Below are positions 17,274 to 26,060 of a DNA stretch of 64,000 bases, piece by piece. Made by a program: the position numbers and the translations under genes. Every line of letters begins with the position of its first letter. Position 1 is the stretch's first letter. The notes beneath the pieces were generated by a model, which was not told the origin of the DNA, ran no database searches, and saw only the letters and a program-made list of their open reading frames with translations. The DNA lies in the NCBI RefSeq assembly GCF_947501425.1, contig NZ_CANMVN010000005.1, positions 186,001 through 250,000 on the forward strand, read 5' to 3'. This stretch comes from an uncultured Psychroserpens sp. (lineage in GTDB: Bacteria > Bacteroidota > Bacteroidia > Flavobacteriales > Flavobacteriaceae).

Positions 17274-20200
17274 ATGAAACGATTAATAGTTGCCTTTTTA
17301 GGCTTATTTTCTATTGCTGCTTCAGCACAAACCAAATTATTACGACAACCAACGCTTCATGGAAATGATGTGGTTTTTGTCTATGCCAACGACTTATGGA
17401 AAGCATCTATAAAAGGTGGTACTGCCTTACGACTAACCAGTGATGATGGCTATGAGTCCAGTCCGCACTTTTCAGACGATGGAAAATGGATTGCTTTTAC
17501 CGCACAGTACGATGGTAATATCGACGTGTATATCATGCCAAGTGAAGGTGGTGAGCCAACACGTCTTACTTATCATTCTGCGGCAGATTTCGTGCAAGGC
17601 TGGACGCCTCAGGGAGATGTCCTCTTTCGCTCTGGACGCGAAGGCAGACCCACACAAACCAATAAATTTTTTACCGTTTCACCAAAAGGTGGTTTACCTG
17701 TAGCACTAGATATTCCTAGAGCAGCTTATGGTGAAATTTCACCTGATGGAAAACATGTGGCTTACACACCTATTACTGGTTGGGATCCTGAATGGCGTAA
17801 TTACAGAGGCGGACAAGCAATGCCGATATGGATTGTAGATCTAAAAACTAAAGATCTTATCACAACGCCTCAACCAGACAAAGAGCGTCATCTTGACCCT
17901 GTATGGCTTAATGGTATCGTTTATTATTTATCTGAACGTGACTATACAAGTAATATCTGGTCATTCGACCCGAAAACAAAAGCTGAAAAACAAATCACCA
18001 CACACAAAAAATTTGATGTTAAAAGTCTGGATGCAAGCAAAGATATGATTGTGTATGAGCAAGGTGGTCGTTTACATACTATTGATCCTTCTAACGGAAC
18101 ATCGAAAACATTAAATATTGAAGTTAAAGCAGATCTTAATTTTTCACGTGAACGTTGGGAAAGTGTTACAGGCAGACAACTCTCAAATGCCGATATCTCT
18201 CCTAACGGAAAACGTGCCGTTTTTGAGCATAGAGGTGAAATATTTACAGTTCCGAAAGAAAATGGAACCTGGAGAAATCTTACCAATTCATCTGGAGTAG
18301 CCGATCGTGCACCTGTATGGTCGCCCAAAGGTGATAAAATTGCATGGTTCTCAGACGAAAGTGGCGAATACCGATTGGTTATTGCCGATCAGGATGGTCA
18401 AAATCAATCGTCTATCAAACTACCAAACAACACCTTCTATTTTGAACCTGACTGGTCGCCTGATGGAAAACACATTGCATATACGGATACCGATTTCAAT
18501 ATTTGGGTGATTAATTTAGAAACTAAAAAGGCAGTCATTGCGGATACTGAAAGTTATGCTCATCCTAACCGTTCTATGAATCCTGTGTGGTCACCAGATA
18601 GTAAGTGGATTGCTTATGCGAAACAAAATAACAGTAGCTTTAAATCAATCTATGCCTACAATGTAGATTCTAAAAAGATCATCCCAGTAACAGACCCTAT
18701 TGCCGATGCTATTGATCCAATTTGGGATGCATCTGGAAAGTATTTGTACACCTTAGCGAGTACTAATTACGGATTGGCAACAGGCTGGTTAGATATGAGT
18801 TCGTACGATCCTGAAACCACACGTAGTTTATACACCATAGTTTTGAATTCAAAAGATAAAGCTCCTAATCACATCAAAACTGATGAGGAAGCTTCAAATG
18901 GTAAAGAAGACAAAAACGAGGGTAAGAAAAATGATAAGTCATCTGATGACAAAAAAGAAGATAAAGCTTCTGGAGTGACTGTTACCATTGATACTAATGA
19001 GTTATTTGATAGAGCTGTAGCCATGAGTCTTCCAAACGGAAATTATGTGGCTCTCGGTAAAGCTCCTAAAGGACATGTGTTTGTCGTTGAAGCTACCGAT
19101 GATGGACTTAAAGTACATAACTACGATACAGAAAAAGATAAAGCTGAAGATTTTGCAGACGGCATTTCAGATATGATCATTTCCGAAGATAGAAATTCAA
19201 CATTGATTAATAAAAATGGGCAATGGGCCATTGTTGGCACTAAAGGGAAAGCTAATTTTGGAAAAGGCAAAATCAATACTAATCTTAAAATAAAAATTGA
19301 TCCTAAAGAAGAATATCATCAAATATTTAAAGAGGGCTGGCGTTTTATGCGTGATTTTCTTTATGTTGACAATGTGCATGGCGCCCCTTGGGACGATGTG
19401 TATAAATGGTATTCGCCATGGATAGATCATGTGCGCCATAGAACCGATCTTAACTATGTGGTAGATATTATGAGTGGTGAAGTTGCTGTCGGACATTCAT
19501 ACGTGTCTGGTGGTGATTTACCTGACGTAGATTTTGTTCCTGTTGGTTTATTAGGAGCAGATCTTAAAGCAGACAAAGGGTATTATAAGATCACAAAGAT
19601 CTATTCTGGTGAGCGTTGGAATCCAGGAACAAATGCGCCTTTAGCACAACCTGGAGTTGACATCAATGAAGGGGATTATATCTTAGCCATAAACGGAACA
19701 AATGTTTCAGGAAAGAATCCGTATCAACTTTTAGAACAAACTGCTGGACGAGAAATCCATATTACTGTAAATAGCAAAGCATCAATGGATGGCTCAAAAA
19801 CTGTTCTAGTAAAGCCTGTTAGAAGTGAGCGTAATCTACGCTATGTGGATTGGGTTGAAGGTAATCGTCGTAAAGTAGACGAATTATCCAACGGAAAACT
19901 AGCCTACGTCTATGTGCCAAACACAGGTGGTGGAGGCTTTACCTCGTTTAACCGTTATTATTTCTCTCAGCAGGATAAGAAAGGGGCTATTATTGACGAA
20001 CGAAATAATGGAGGAGGTTCTGCTGCCGATTATATGATTGATATTATGAATCGTAAGCTTTTTGGATATTTTAACAGTAAAACCAATACCAACCGACCAT
20101 GGACCACACCAATGGCTGGTATTTGGGGACCAAAAGTGATGATTATCAACGAACGTGCTGGTTCTGGTGGTGACTTACTTCCATACATGTTTAAAATGGC

Positions 20201-20531
20201 TGATATTGGCACACTGGTAGGAACAAGAACCTGGGGCGGACTCGTAGGAACTTGGGATACACCTCGATTTATTGATGGAGGTCGAATGGTGGCTCCTCGT
20301 GGCGGATTTTATGATGTGGACGGAAATTGGGCCGTTGAAGGCATAGGTATTGCTCCAGATATTGAAGTAATTCAACATCCAAAATTAGTGAGTCAGGGAC
20401 AAGATCCGCAGTTGGAACGTGCTGTTGAAGAAGCCATGAAACAATTGAGAAACAACGAATTTGAATTACAGCCAGAACCTGCTCCTCCAATCAGATCGAA
20501 ACGTCCTGCAGGTTATAAAAACGATAATTAA
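17274..20531 (+). CDS. Tricorn-like S41 peptidase with beta-propellers and PDZ domain
   Basis: 1085 residues with a signal peptide (to SAAASAQ), so it acts in the periplasm rather than the cytosol like archaeal Tricorn. Residues ~40-560 carry WD40-like (PD40) repeats of the form SPDGKxIA, making two propellers. A charged Lys/Glu/Asp linker lies near 540-570. Then come the Tricorn core, a PDZ domain (GDYILAINGTNVSG) and the S41 catalytic domain: Ser964 in RAGSGGD, and His741 in VGHSYV as the likely partner; EGIGIAPDIEV near the end would supply the acid. It should trim peptides. Closely followed by an ATP-grasp gene starting 1 bp after its stop. Confidence 0.9.
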   Translation: MKRLIVAFLGLFSIAASAQTKLLRQPTLHGNDVVFVYANDLWKASIKGGTALRLTSDDGYESSPHFSDDGKWIAFTAQYDGNIDVYIMPSEGGEPTRLTYHSAADFVQGWTPQGDVLFRSGREGRPTQTNKFFTVSPKGGLPVALDIPRAAYGEISPDGKHVAYTPITGWDPEWRNYRGGQAMPIWIVDLKTKDLITTPQPDKERHLDPVWLNGIVYYLSERDYTSNIWSFDPKTKAEKQITTHKKFDVKSLDASKDMIVYEQGGRLHTIDPSNGTSKTLNIEVKADLNFSRERWESVTGRQLSNADISPNGKRAVFEHRGEIFTVPKENGTWRNLTNSSGVADRAPVWSPKGDKIAWFSDESGEYRLVIADQDGQNQSSIKLPNNTFYFEPDWSPDGKHIAYTDTDFNIWVINLETKKAVIADTESYAHPNRSMNPVWSPDSKWIAYAKQNNSSFKSIYAYNVDSKKIIPVTDPIADAIDPIWDASGKYLYTLASTNYGLATGWLDMSSYDPETTRSLYTIVLNSKDKAPNHIKTDEEASNGKEDKNEGKKNDKSSDDKKEDKASGVTVTIDTNELFDRAVAMSLPNGNYVALGKAPKGHVFVVEATDDGLKVHNYDTEKDKAEDFADGISDMIISEDRNSTLINKNGQWAIVGTKGKANFGKGKINTNLKIKIDPKEEYHQIFKEGWRFMRDFLYVDNVHGAPWDDVYKWYSPWIDHVRHRTDLNYVVDIMSGEVAVGHSYVSGGDLPDVDFVPVGLLGADLKADKGYYKITKIYSGERWNPGTNAPLAQPGVDINEGDYILAINGTNVSGKNPYQLLEQTAGREIHITVNSKASMDGSKTVLVKPVRSERNLRYVDWVEGNRRKVDELSNGKLAYVYVPNTGGGGFTSFNRYYFSQQDKKGAIIDERNNGGGSAADYMIDIMNRKLFGYFNSKTNTNRPWTTPMAGIWGPKVMIINERAGSGGDLLPYMFKMADIGTLVGTRTWGGLVGTWDTPRFIDGGRMVAPRGGFYDVDGNWAVEGIGIAPDIEVIQHPKLVSQGQDPQLERAVEEAMKQLRNNEFELQPEPAPPIRSKRPAGYKNDN

Positions 20532-20532
20532 T

Positions 20533-21438
20533 TTGAACACATTATACGACGTGGTTATCCTTACTGATAGTCGCTACCTTAACGATTCTAAAACAGACAC
20601 CTACAAGCATAATGTATACTATGAAGACCGTTTGGTATATCATGCTTTAGAGCAGGTCGGACTTAAAACACTTCGTCTTGCATGGGATGATATGTTCTTT
20701 GACTGGTCTACAACCAAATCGGTATTATTCCGTACCACATGGGACTATTTTGATCGTTTTGATGAATTTTCAGAATGGTTGGAAATTGTGACTAAACAGA
20801 CAACTTTACTTAATTCTGAAGCCATTATCCGATGGAATATAGACAAGCATTATCTTTTAGACCTTCAGAACAATGGTGTGCATATTGCTGAGAGTCATTT
20901 TATCGAACAAGATGCAAAAGTTACGCTGGCACAACTTCATGATATTTTAGATTGGAATAACACCGTTCTTAAACCTTGTATATCTGGTGCTGCTAGACAT
21001 ACGTATAAACTCAATCCTGATAATCTGGAAGCTCATGAAGATATCTTTCAAGAGTTAATTGCCAACGAAGCGATGATGCTTCAACCTTTTCAGCATAATA
21101 TTGTCACCAAAGGGGAAATTTCTATGATGGTGTTTAATGGACAATTCTCACATGCCATCCTGAAAAAGGCAAAACCTGGTGATTTCAGAGTTCAGGATGA
21201 TTTTGGAGGAAGTATACATAACTATTCACCAACAGAAAGTGAAATCCTATTTGCAGAAACCGCTGTTAAGGCTTGTCCGGAATTACCCATTTATGCCAGA
21301 GTAGATATCTTTGAGGACAATAATGGGGAAATAGCGCTTTCAGAGTTAGAACTCATTGAACCTGAGCTTTGGTTTAGACATCATAAAGACGCAGCATTAG
21401 CTTTAGCTGAAGGCGTCAAAGAAAAAATTTCCAAATAA
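20533..21438 (+). CDS. ATP-grasp domain protein, substrate unknown
   Basis: 301 residues from TTG at 20533, placed 1 bp after the protease stop; the frame extends upstream inside the protease gene but that part has no homology-like character, and MNTLYDVVILTDSRYL is a good N-terminus. The fold signs are HYLLDLQNNGVHIAESHFI, TVLKPCISGAARHTYKL and, near the end, YARVDIFEDNNGEIALSELELIEPEL, i.e. the Glu/Asn metal loop of RimK/glutathione-synthetase-like ligases. It should join a carboxylate to an amine using ATP. The acceptor is not known. The coupling to the Tricorn-like protease is notable. Confidence 0.8.
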   Translation: MNTLYDVVILTDSRYLNDSKTDTYKHNVYYEDRLVYHALEQVGLKTLRLAWDDMFFDWSTTKSVLFRTTWDYFDRFDEFSEWLEIVTKQTTLLNSEAIIRWNIDKHYLLDLQNNGVHIAESHFIEQDAKVTLAQLHDILDWNNTVLKPCISGAARHTYKLNPDNLEAHEDIFQELIANEAMMLQPFQHNIVTKGEISMMVFNGQFSHAILKKAKPGDFRVQDDFGGSIHNYSPTESEILFAETAVKACPELPIYARVDIFEDNNGEIALSELELIEPELWFRHHKDAALALAEGVKEKISK

Positions 21439-21500
21439 TTCCATTTTTATTTTGTAGCTAAGATGTCTATTCAATGCTATAGCAATTAGTAAACCACCAT

Positions 21501-21630
21501 AAGTTTAAATCTTAGGATCCATCCGACGAAGCGAAGCGTTGGAAACAAAAAGCTGTTTGAAACTTCGCGCGTAGCGAAGTTGAGTTCTTTTTGTTTAGCT
21601 TTCAAGGAATAGATGGATAAGATTTAAAGT
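21501..21630. repeat. Long imperfect hairpin, putative MITE/REP-like non-coding element
   Basis: Within a 280-bp gap without genes, the two halves of ~130 bp pair with each other: 21504-21514 with 21618-21628 (TTTAAATCTTA), 21517-21523 with 21612-21618 (ATCCATC), 21543-21552 with 21587-21596 (AAACAAAAAG), and a central 8-bp arm AACTTCGC (21561-21568) with 21574-21581. The core (GACGAAGCGAAGCG, CTTCGCGCGTAGCG) is much richer in GC than its surroundings. No ORF is inside. No second copy is seen in this window. A folded RNA or terminator is another possibility. Confidence 0.65.
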
Positions 21631-21718
21631 TCAGGCTAGACTTTTTTGGTTATTTTTTCGGCAATGGAAAAAAGAACAGGAAACTAAACTATTTGTAACT
21701 TTACCAAAAATATAACGC

Positions 21719-22810
21719 GTGCCAAAACCAAAAAAAATACTAAAAATCGTAGGAGGTATAATTGTTTTTTTTACCCTGCCTTCTCTACTATTCTTTGCAT
21801 TTATGTATTTTAAATACAATGAAGAGTTACCAACTGGATCGCAAGGACAAGCCGCAGATCAATTGGCAATAAAAATGCTTGATGCACTTAATCATGAGGC
21901 ATACAAAGCTACAGACTACATTGAATTTACGTTTAAAAAACGTCACCATTACAAATGGATCAAAGCTGAAAACACATGCGAAGTGTATTGGAAAAATATC
22001 ATGGTACATTTAGATTTAGCAAATCATGATAATTCCTTGGTTACTGTTTCTAATGAACCCTATACAGGTGAAGACGTTGATGAATATATTAACAAAGCCT
22101 TAGACTTATTCAATAACGACACCTTTTGGTTAGTAGCACCATATAAGGTTTTTGATCCAGGTGTGGAACGACGATTAGTTACTACGGAAAATGACAAAGA
22201 GGCACTTTTAGTGACTTATACTGATGGAGGCTCAACTCCTGGCGACTCGTATCTTTGGCATTTTGACAACAACGGAAAACCAAAAAGCTACCAAATGTGG
22301 GTGGATATTTTACCTATTGACGGACTCGAAGCGTCATGGACTGATTGGACGACAACTGATACTGGTGCACAACTACCAACCTTTCATAAACTCTTGTTTA
22401 TGGGCTTGGAAATTGAGGATATAAAAACATCACAATTATTAGAAAAAAAACTTACATCTCAAAGTTGCAATTGTATTTATGAAGGTGATAATACTGATAT
22501 TAATATATTTTTAAATGTAGAGGCTATAACAGAAGATAATAAACTTACTGTTTTAGGTAATATTTTTAATTTCACAAATCATGAAGCCTCAATTATTTAT
22601 GAATATGACTCTGAGAATTCCACCTTAAGCACCTCTCAACCAAAATCAATTTCAGCACAAATAGAACCTTACAGAAGATATAGTGCTGAAATTAAAGATT
22701 CAACTGCTACAGGCTTTAAAATGGAAATATCCTCCAAAGGAGAACACCATACAAAAATGAATAGAACTATACTCCTAGATTGCAGAATTATAAATAAAAA
22801 GCACAATTGA
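21719..22810 (+). CDS. Membrane-anchored protein of unknown function
   Basis: 363 residues beginning at GTG. A basic start (MPKPKKILK) and one hydrophobic helix (about 10-32) anchor a large soluble part outside the cytoplasm. Residues ~40-245 contain many Trp/Tyr and acidic positions and look like one conserved domain; the last ~110 residues, after an SCNC pair, are a less conserved, beta-rich, lower-complexity extension. I do not recognise the family. The stop (TGA) overlaps the TTG start of the next gene by TTGA, so both are probably made together. Confidence 0.65.
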   Translation: MPKPKKILKIVGGIIVFFTLPSLLFFAFMYFKYNEELPTGSQGQAADQLAIKMLDALNHEAYKATDYIEFTFKKRHHYKWIKAENTCEVYWKNIMVHLDLANHDNSLVTVSNEPYTGEDVDEYINKALDLFNNDTFWLVAPYKVFDPGVERRLVTTENDKEALLVTYTDGGSTPGDSYLWHFDNNGKPKSYQMWVDILPIDGLEASWTDWTTTDTGAQLPTFHKLLFMGLEIEDIKTSQLLEKKLTSQSCNCIYEGDNTDINIFLNVEAITEDNKLTVLGNIFNFTNHEASIIYEYDSENSTLSTSQPKSISAQIEPYRRYSAEIKDSTATGFKMEISSKGEHHTKMNRTILLDCRIINKKHN

Positions 22811-23190
22811 AAGACATTTTCAACTACACTTACGAGTTCCTAATGTTCTTATCCAGACTTACTGGTTTTACTTATAAAGAAGTCAATATTATTATTTGGT
22901 TTATCCTGATTCCGTTATCATGGATGTTTCTTATTGATAAAATAAGAGGTAAGCACTTTTTTAAAATAGGCTTTTTAATTATTGTACTACTTATAGTAGT
23001 AATGATAAGAGATTTTTCAAGATTTTCTAATCAACTATTTGATCACTCAGCTAACTTCTTACGAGGTTTTGATGCGATAGGTAGTAACTACACAGCTTCT
23101 TCTGTGATCATCTGTTTAATGGTGCCTTTGATTATTTACTTAATGCTTATAGAGAAGGCATATTTCAGAAATAGGAAATCATCTACTTAG
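22807..23190 (+). CDS. Small integral membrane protein of unknown function
   Basis: 127 residues with three strong hydrophobic segments (about 28-45, 55-70 and 95-115). TTG start overlapping the previous stop by four bases (TTGA). No motif recognised. Its coupling to the anchored protein at 21719 suggests they work together in the membrane. Its end overlaps the convergent gene at 23183 by 8 bp. Confidence 0.6.
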   Translation: MKDIFNYTYEFLMFLSRLTGFTYKEVNIIIWFILIPLSWMFLIDKIRGKHFFKIGFLIIVLLIVVMIRDFSRFSNQLFDHSANFLRGFDAIGSNYTASSVIICLMVPLIIYLMLIEKAYFRNRKSST

Positions 23191-23710
23191 TCCTCTGCCC
23201 AACAAACTGCTGAGATTTCAGTTTAAACAACACATTAAACGTGGTTAAACTTCCATAGCTACGCGTGATATATTGTTGTAAATCTATTTTTTCCTGTTCG
23301 TCCAAATTCTTACTAGAATTAATTTTCTGCTCCATCACACGTAAACGATCACGCACCATGGTAATTTTATGAAAAAACTGATTGATTGGCAATTCTTTGC
23401 CTTGCAATGACGTATCGCCAGGTTCTAAAATCAATGTTCCACCTTTCCATTTATCAGCAATTGGAATCACTTCAGTAACATCACTCCAACGTTTTAAAAT
23501 ATGAACCAGACTACTCTCGACTTCGGCAAAACTTACAGTATCTACATCATCTTCACAAGCTTCTATAACCTCAAAGTCACTATCAATATCTATGGTCTCT
23601 AATCCGTTGTCCATAAAAGTCACCCAATAGTGTTTTGATGTCACGTTTGTAACGACGCCCTTTCCAAATTCGCTGTGGTTAATTCTTGAACCTATTCCTA
23701 ATAATTGCAT
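23183..23710 (-). CDS. Conserved protein with a UvrD-C-terminal-like (Tudor-type) N-terminal segment
   Basis: 175 residues. The first ~50 (GIGSRINHSEFGKGVVTNV) repeat the pattern at the C-terminus of the UvrD/PcrA helicase in this same window (AVGNVVEHARFGKGEVVKI), a small beta-barrel that in PcrA-type helicases contacts RNA polymerase. The rest is helical with a conserved WKGGTLILEPGD stretch; no enzyme motif. No signal peptide, so cytoplasmic. A transcription or nucleic-acid role is an inference from the first domain alone. Likely a stable chromosomal gene marking the edge of the accessory module next to it. Confidence 0.65.
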   Translation of the reverse strand: MQLLGIGSRINHSEFGKGVVTNVTSKHYWVTFMDNGLETIDIDSDFEVIEACEDDVDTVSFAEVESSLVHILKRWSDVTEVIPIADKWKGGTLILEPGDTSLQGKELPINQFFHKITMVRDRLRVMEQKINSSKNLDEQEKIDLQQYITRSYGSLTTFNVLFKLKSQQFVGQRTK

Positions 23711-23939
23711 GCTGATAATTGTTTATAATTATATTACAAGTATAATAAATTTAAAAAACGCTATAAAGTTAATTATAGATTTACTAACCTATATTTTAAA
23801 AGAAGCATAAAATAAATATTCTTACAGGTACTGAGTTTTGATCTATAAATTATGGAAAATGGAAAAATCGATGTTTCGCTAAATACTGAAACTACTATAG
23901 AATCACAATTATTAAAAAAAATTATTTCAGGTCTTTAGA

Positions 23940-25469
23940 TTATAGTTTTTGACAGACATAACCATAACTTGCATAATTACTACCACAATATTCTTGGAAA
24001 ACAGGACTTAGAGCAATAATGTCACCTGGATCAATGGAATTATAAACTAGTCGTTTACCCAAATCAGCATTGGTGTAAGCAAAAACACAATTCATCTTAC
24101 CTTGGGGCTTACTTTTAAATTGATCCTTTTTGAAATATCCTATTATTCCTATGTTAAACAGTTTATCAAATAAATCCCTTTCTTCATCAATACTTTCTAT
24201 TCCAAACATTCTAGACATTCTATCAATAAATTTTGAAGATTCTATTGTACATGATATTGAATTCCATGAATGAAGAAATTGGGTAATGCCTGGTATTGAA
24301 TATTCCAATTCTGCAGAGATTAATTCTGCTAATTTTTTATTAGTCCTACTAACTACTTTTGGTATTAAAGAGGGATGCACTTTAAAATTATCATTGTTTT
24401 TATCCCATTCGCTAAAAATATATTGCAAATGTATCAAAAGGTGTCTAGGTCGATAAAGAGTATGTCTTATTATGTACTCGAAAGTGTTTTCTTCAACTGA
24501 ATGAATGTTGTTTCTGACTTTATCTGGCATATGTTCAGCCCATAAAACATCAAAGTCATTAGATTTAGTTTTACTGTATGGCATGAGTCTCTTAGCTACT
24601 AATAGTTTAAACTCTTCAATACTCCATCCTAAATAATGTCTGTTGAATATAAATTTGTCAGAATCAAAATGTGAGTTTCTTACACCATCAGTTAGTTCTC
24701 TTGGTAAAAACGCCTTATAAGAAAATCTTTCATTAATAACCCTATCTTTTGAATTTTTATATATAGCATCTACAAGTCCAGAAAAAATTGCTTTTCTAGA
24801 TTCTTCACTATGATCAATAATTGAGTCAAAACCATCTAAACAGATTAAAACCTTTTTAGAATCTGAGGCAATTGACTCAACGATTTGTTCAAATAGCTTA
24901 AATAATTCATCATCGTACTTTTTGTCCACCTCTTCAAATTGAGATTGTGTCAAACCCAAGGGAGAAGACTCTTTGGTTTCATATCCTAATTTTGCAATTC
25001 TATCAATCAAATTTTGAATATAATTCAATATTCTACTATTTGATTTTGTATTGGTATACCTTCTAGATAACACTAAATTATCTACTTGTTTTTTGAATTT
25101 ATTATCTTCTGGTAATAGTGATGCATAGGCTTCAATTGAATATAGCAACAATACATTTCTCCATGTATGACTAGCTAATTTAATTAACTCCTTATGAGTA
25201 GTAGCTTGTAAGGAAATTAAAGCTGCATGTATTTGTGTAAAACTCAGACTATCCAGATTAATTATTTTCGTCACAAGAAAGTCATCTTTCTTGATTTCAT
25301 TTAGAGCCCTACAAAGAGCACTTTTACCACTACCTTTTAATCCAAAAACAATATCAGAATCATCATCCAGTATTTTATCAAGATCCTGTACTTCGATAAA
25401 ATGTTCTTTAAATTTTGGATCAGAATGCGCCTCCATCGCTCCTAAATCTCTTTTTATTTTTTTATTCAT
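23940..25469 (-). CDS. Stand-alone P-loop ATPase (AAA/STAND-like, resembles the Sll1717 type), accessory
   Basis: 509 residues, no signal peptide. Walker A is GLKGSGKS (residues 43-50), Walker B is VLICLDGFD (207-215), and a later RPRHLLIHLQYI segment (~346-357) looks like a sensor-2/lid helix of AAA-type ATPases. Beyond ~370 the chain has a winged-helix-like look but no known effector domain. I recall that proteins of this layout are grouped as the Sll1717 P-loop family; this was not checked. The ATG lies 8 bp inside the membrane-protein gene that precedes it, so the two are coupled. The DNA is more AT-rich than the flanks. A role in phage defence or stress is possible but unproven. Confidence 0.75.
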   Translation of the reverse strand: MNKKIKRDLGAMEAHSDPKFKEHFIEVQDLDKILDDDSDIVFGLKGSGKSALCRALNEIKKDDFLVTKIINLDSLSFTQIHAALISLQATTHKELIKLASHTWRNVLLLYSIEAYASLLPEDNKFKKQVDNLVLSRRYTNTKSNSRILNYIQNLIDRIAKLGYETKESSPLGLTQSQFEEVDKKYDDELFKLFEQIVESIASDSKKVLICLDGFDSIIDHSEESRKAIFSGLVDAIYKNSKDRVINERFSYKAFLPRELTDGVRNSHFDSDKFIFNRHYLGWSIEEFKLLVAKRLMPYSKTKSNDFDVLWAEHMPDKVRNNIHSVEENTFEYIIRHTLYRPRHLLIHLQYIFSEWDKNNDNFKVHPSLIPKVVSRTNKKLAELISAELEYSIPGITQFLHSWNSISCTIESSKFIDRMSRMFGIESIDEERDLFDKLFNIGIIGYFKKDQFKSKPQGKMNCVFAYTNADLGKRLVYNSIDPGDIIALSPVFQEYCGSNYASYGYVCQKL

Positions 25470-25896
25470 TTTTTTTATTTAATTCGTTTTTTTTACCAGA
25501 AAGAACCAAGATGAAAAAAGATGCTGATGATATAAATAATAAGGTTATTCTGATGGATATTTTCATAAAATTATTTTCTTTATAGTCTAAAGATATAAAC
25601 GAATTTAATATAGCTGCAATTGTAACAACAACAACAATCAAGAATAATAAACCAATAAAATTATGATTAATCTTCTTGTTGGTTGATGATAATGATTTAA
25701 GATATAAAGCTACACCTTGAAAACTCAAAAAAATAATTGCAATCCCCCATTCTGGAGACTTAAAAAAATAAGTCCAATCATGTTTATGCATTGCTTCAAG
25801 AGAAATGTAAATCGAAACGGGTAATATTATTAACAAGTATTCATAAATTACGGGTAGAATATCTCTCCTTGAAGTTTTATTTAAATGTTCTTCCAT
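25462..25896 (-). CDS. Small four-helix membrane protein, partner of the P-loop ATPase
   Basis: 144 residues with four hydrophobic segments (about 15-32, 46-65, 77-98, 112-132) and a short charged N-terminus and Lys/Asn-rich C-terminus. No enzyme motif. The stop lies 8 bp inside the ATPase gene. A small membrane protein coupled to a lone NTPase recalls membrane-effector pairs of defence systems, in which the NTPase senses and the membrane protein acts, but that is inference. I do not recognise a named family. Confidence 0.65.
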   Translation of the reverse strand: MEEHLNKTSRRDILPVIYEYLLIILPVSIYISLEAMHKHDWTYFFKSPEWGIAIIFLSFQGVALYLKSLSSTNKKINHNFIGLLFLIVVVVTIAAILNSFISLDYKENNFMKISIRITLLFISSASFFILVLSGKKNELNKKNE

Positions 25897-25943
25897 AAGA
25901 AATCAATTTGGATAGCAAAATAATTTATTCAGATTTAAATTCC

Positions 25944-25963
25944 TATACGTAGAACTACGTATA
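25944..25963. promoter_or_regulatory. Perfect 20-bp palindrome upstream of uvrA, operator-like
   Basis: TATACGTAG-AA-CTACGTATA is a 9-bp perfect inverted repeat around a 2-bp centre. It lies in the 164-bp gap between the divergent membrane-protein gene (start 25896) and uvrA, 48 bp before the ATPase-module start and 52 bp before the uvrA -7 element, a natural place for a dimeric repressor. The binding protein is unknown. Confidence 0.65.
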
Positions 25964-26014
25964 TTTTAACAAAACTCTAAATAACCCATACCTACTTTTT
26001 AGGGCTAAAATGAG

Positions 26015-26022
26015 TATCTTTG
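26015..26022 (+). promoter_or_regulatory. -7 promoter element of uvrA; decides the start codon
   Basis: TATCTTTG matches TAnnTTTG exactly. Transcription would begin near 26028, downstream of the ATG at 26010 and upstream of ATG 26061, so the shorter UvrA start is preferred. No good -33 TTG is seen. Confidence 0.6.
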
Positions 26023-26060
26023 CAACTTTGCTAACAAAACAAGCAATTTCAGTAGTATTT

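Noticed and set aside
20461-20532. Upstream extension of the ATP-grasp protein into the protease gene
   Set aside because: It overlaps 71 bp of a conserved protease end in another frame; the TTG at 20533 gives a better N-terminus.
23852-23938. A 28-codon ORF (MENGKIDVSLN...) in the gap after the 175-residue protein gene
   Set aside because: Short, no domain, no clear promoter, and in a very AT-rich stretch where such ORFs arise by chance. It could be a gene remnant but nothing supports that.
26010-26060. A longer UvrA start at 26010
   Set aside because: The extra residues overlap the TATCTTTG promoter element and are not typical of UvrA.
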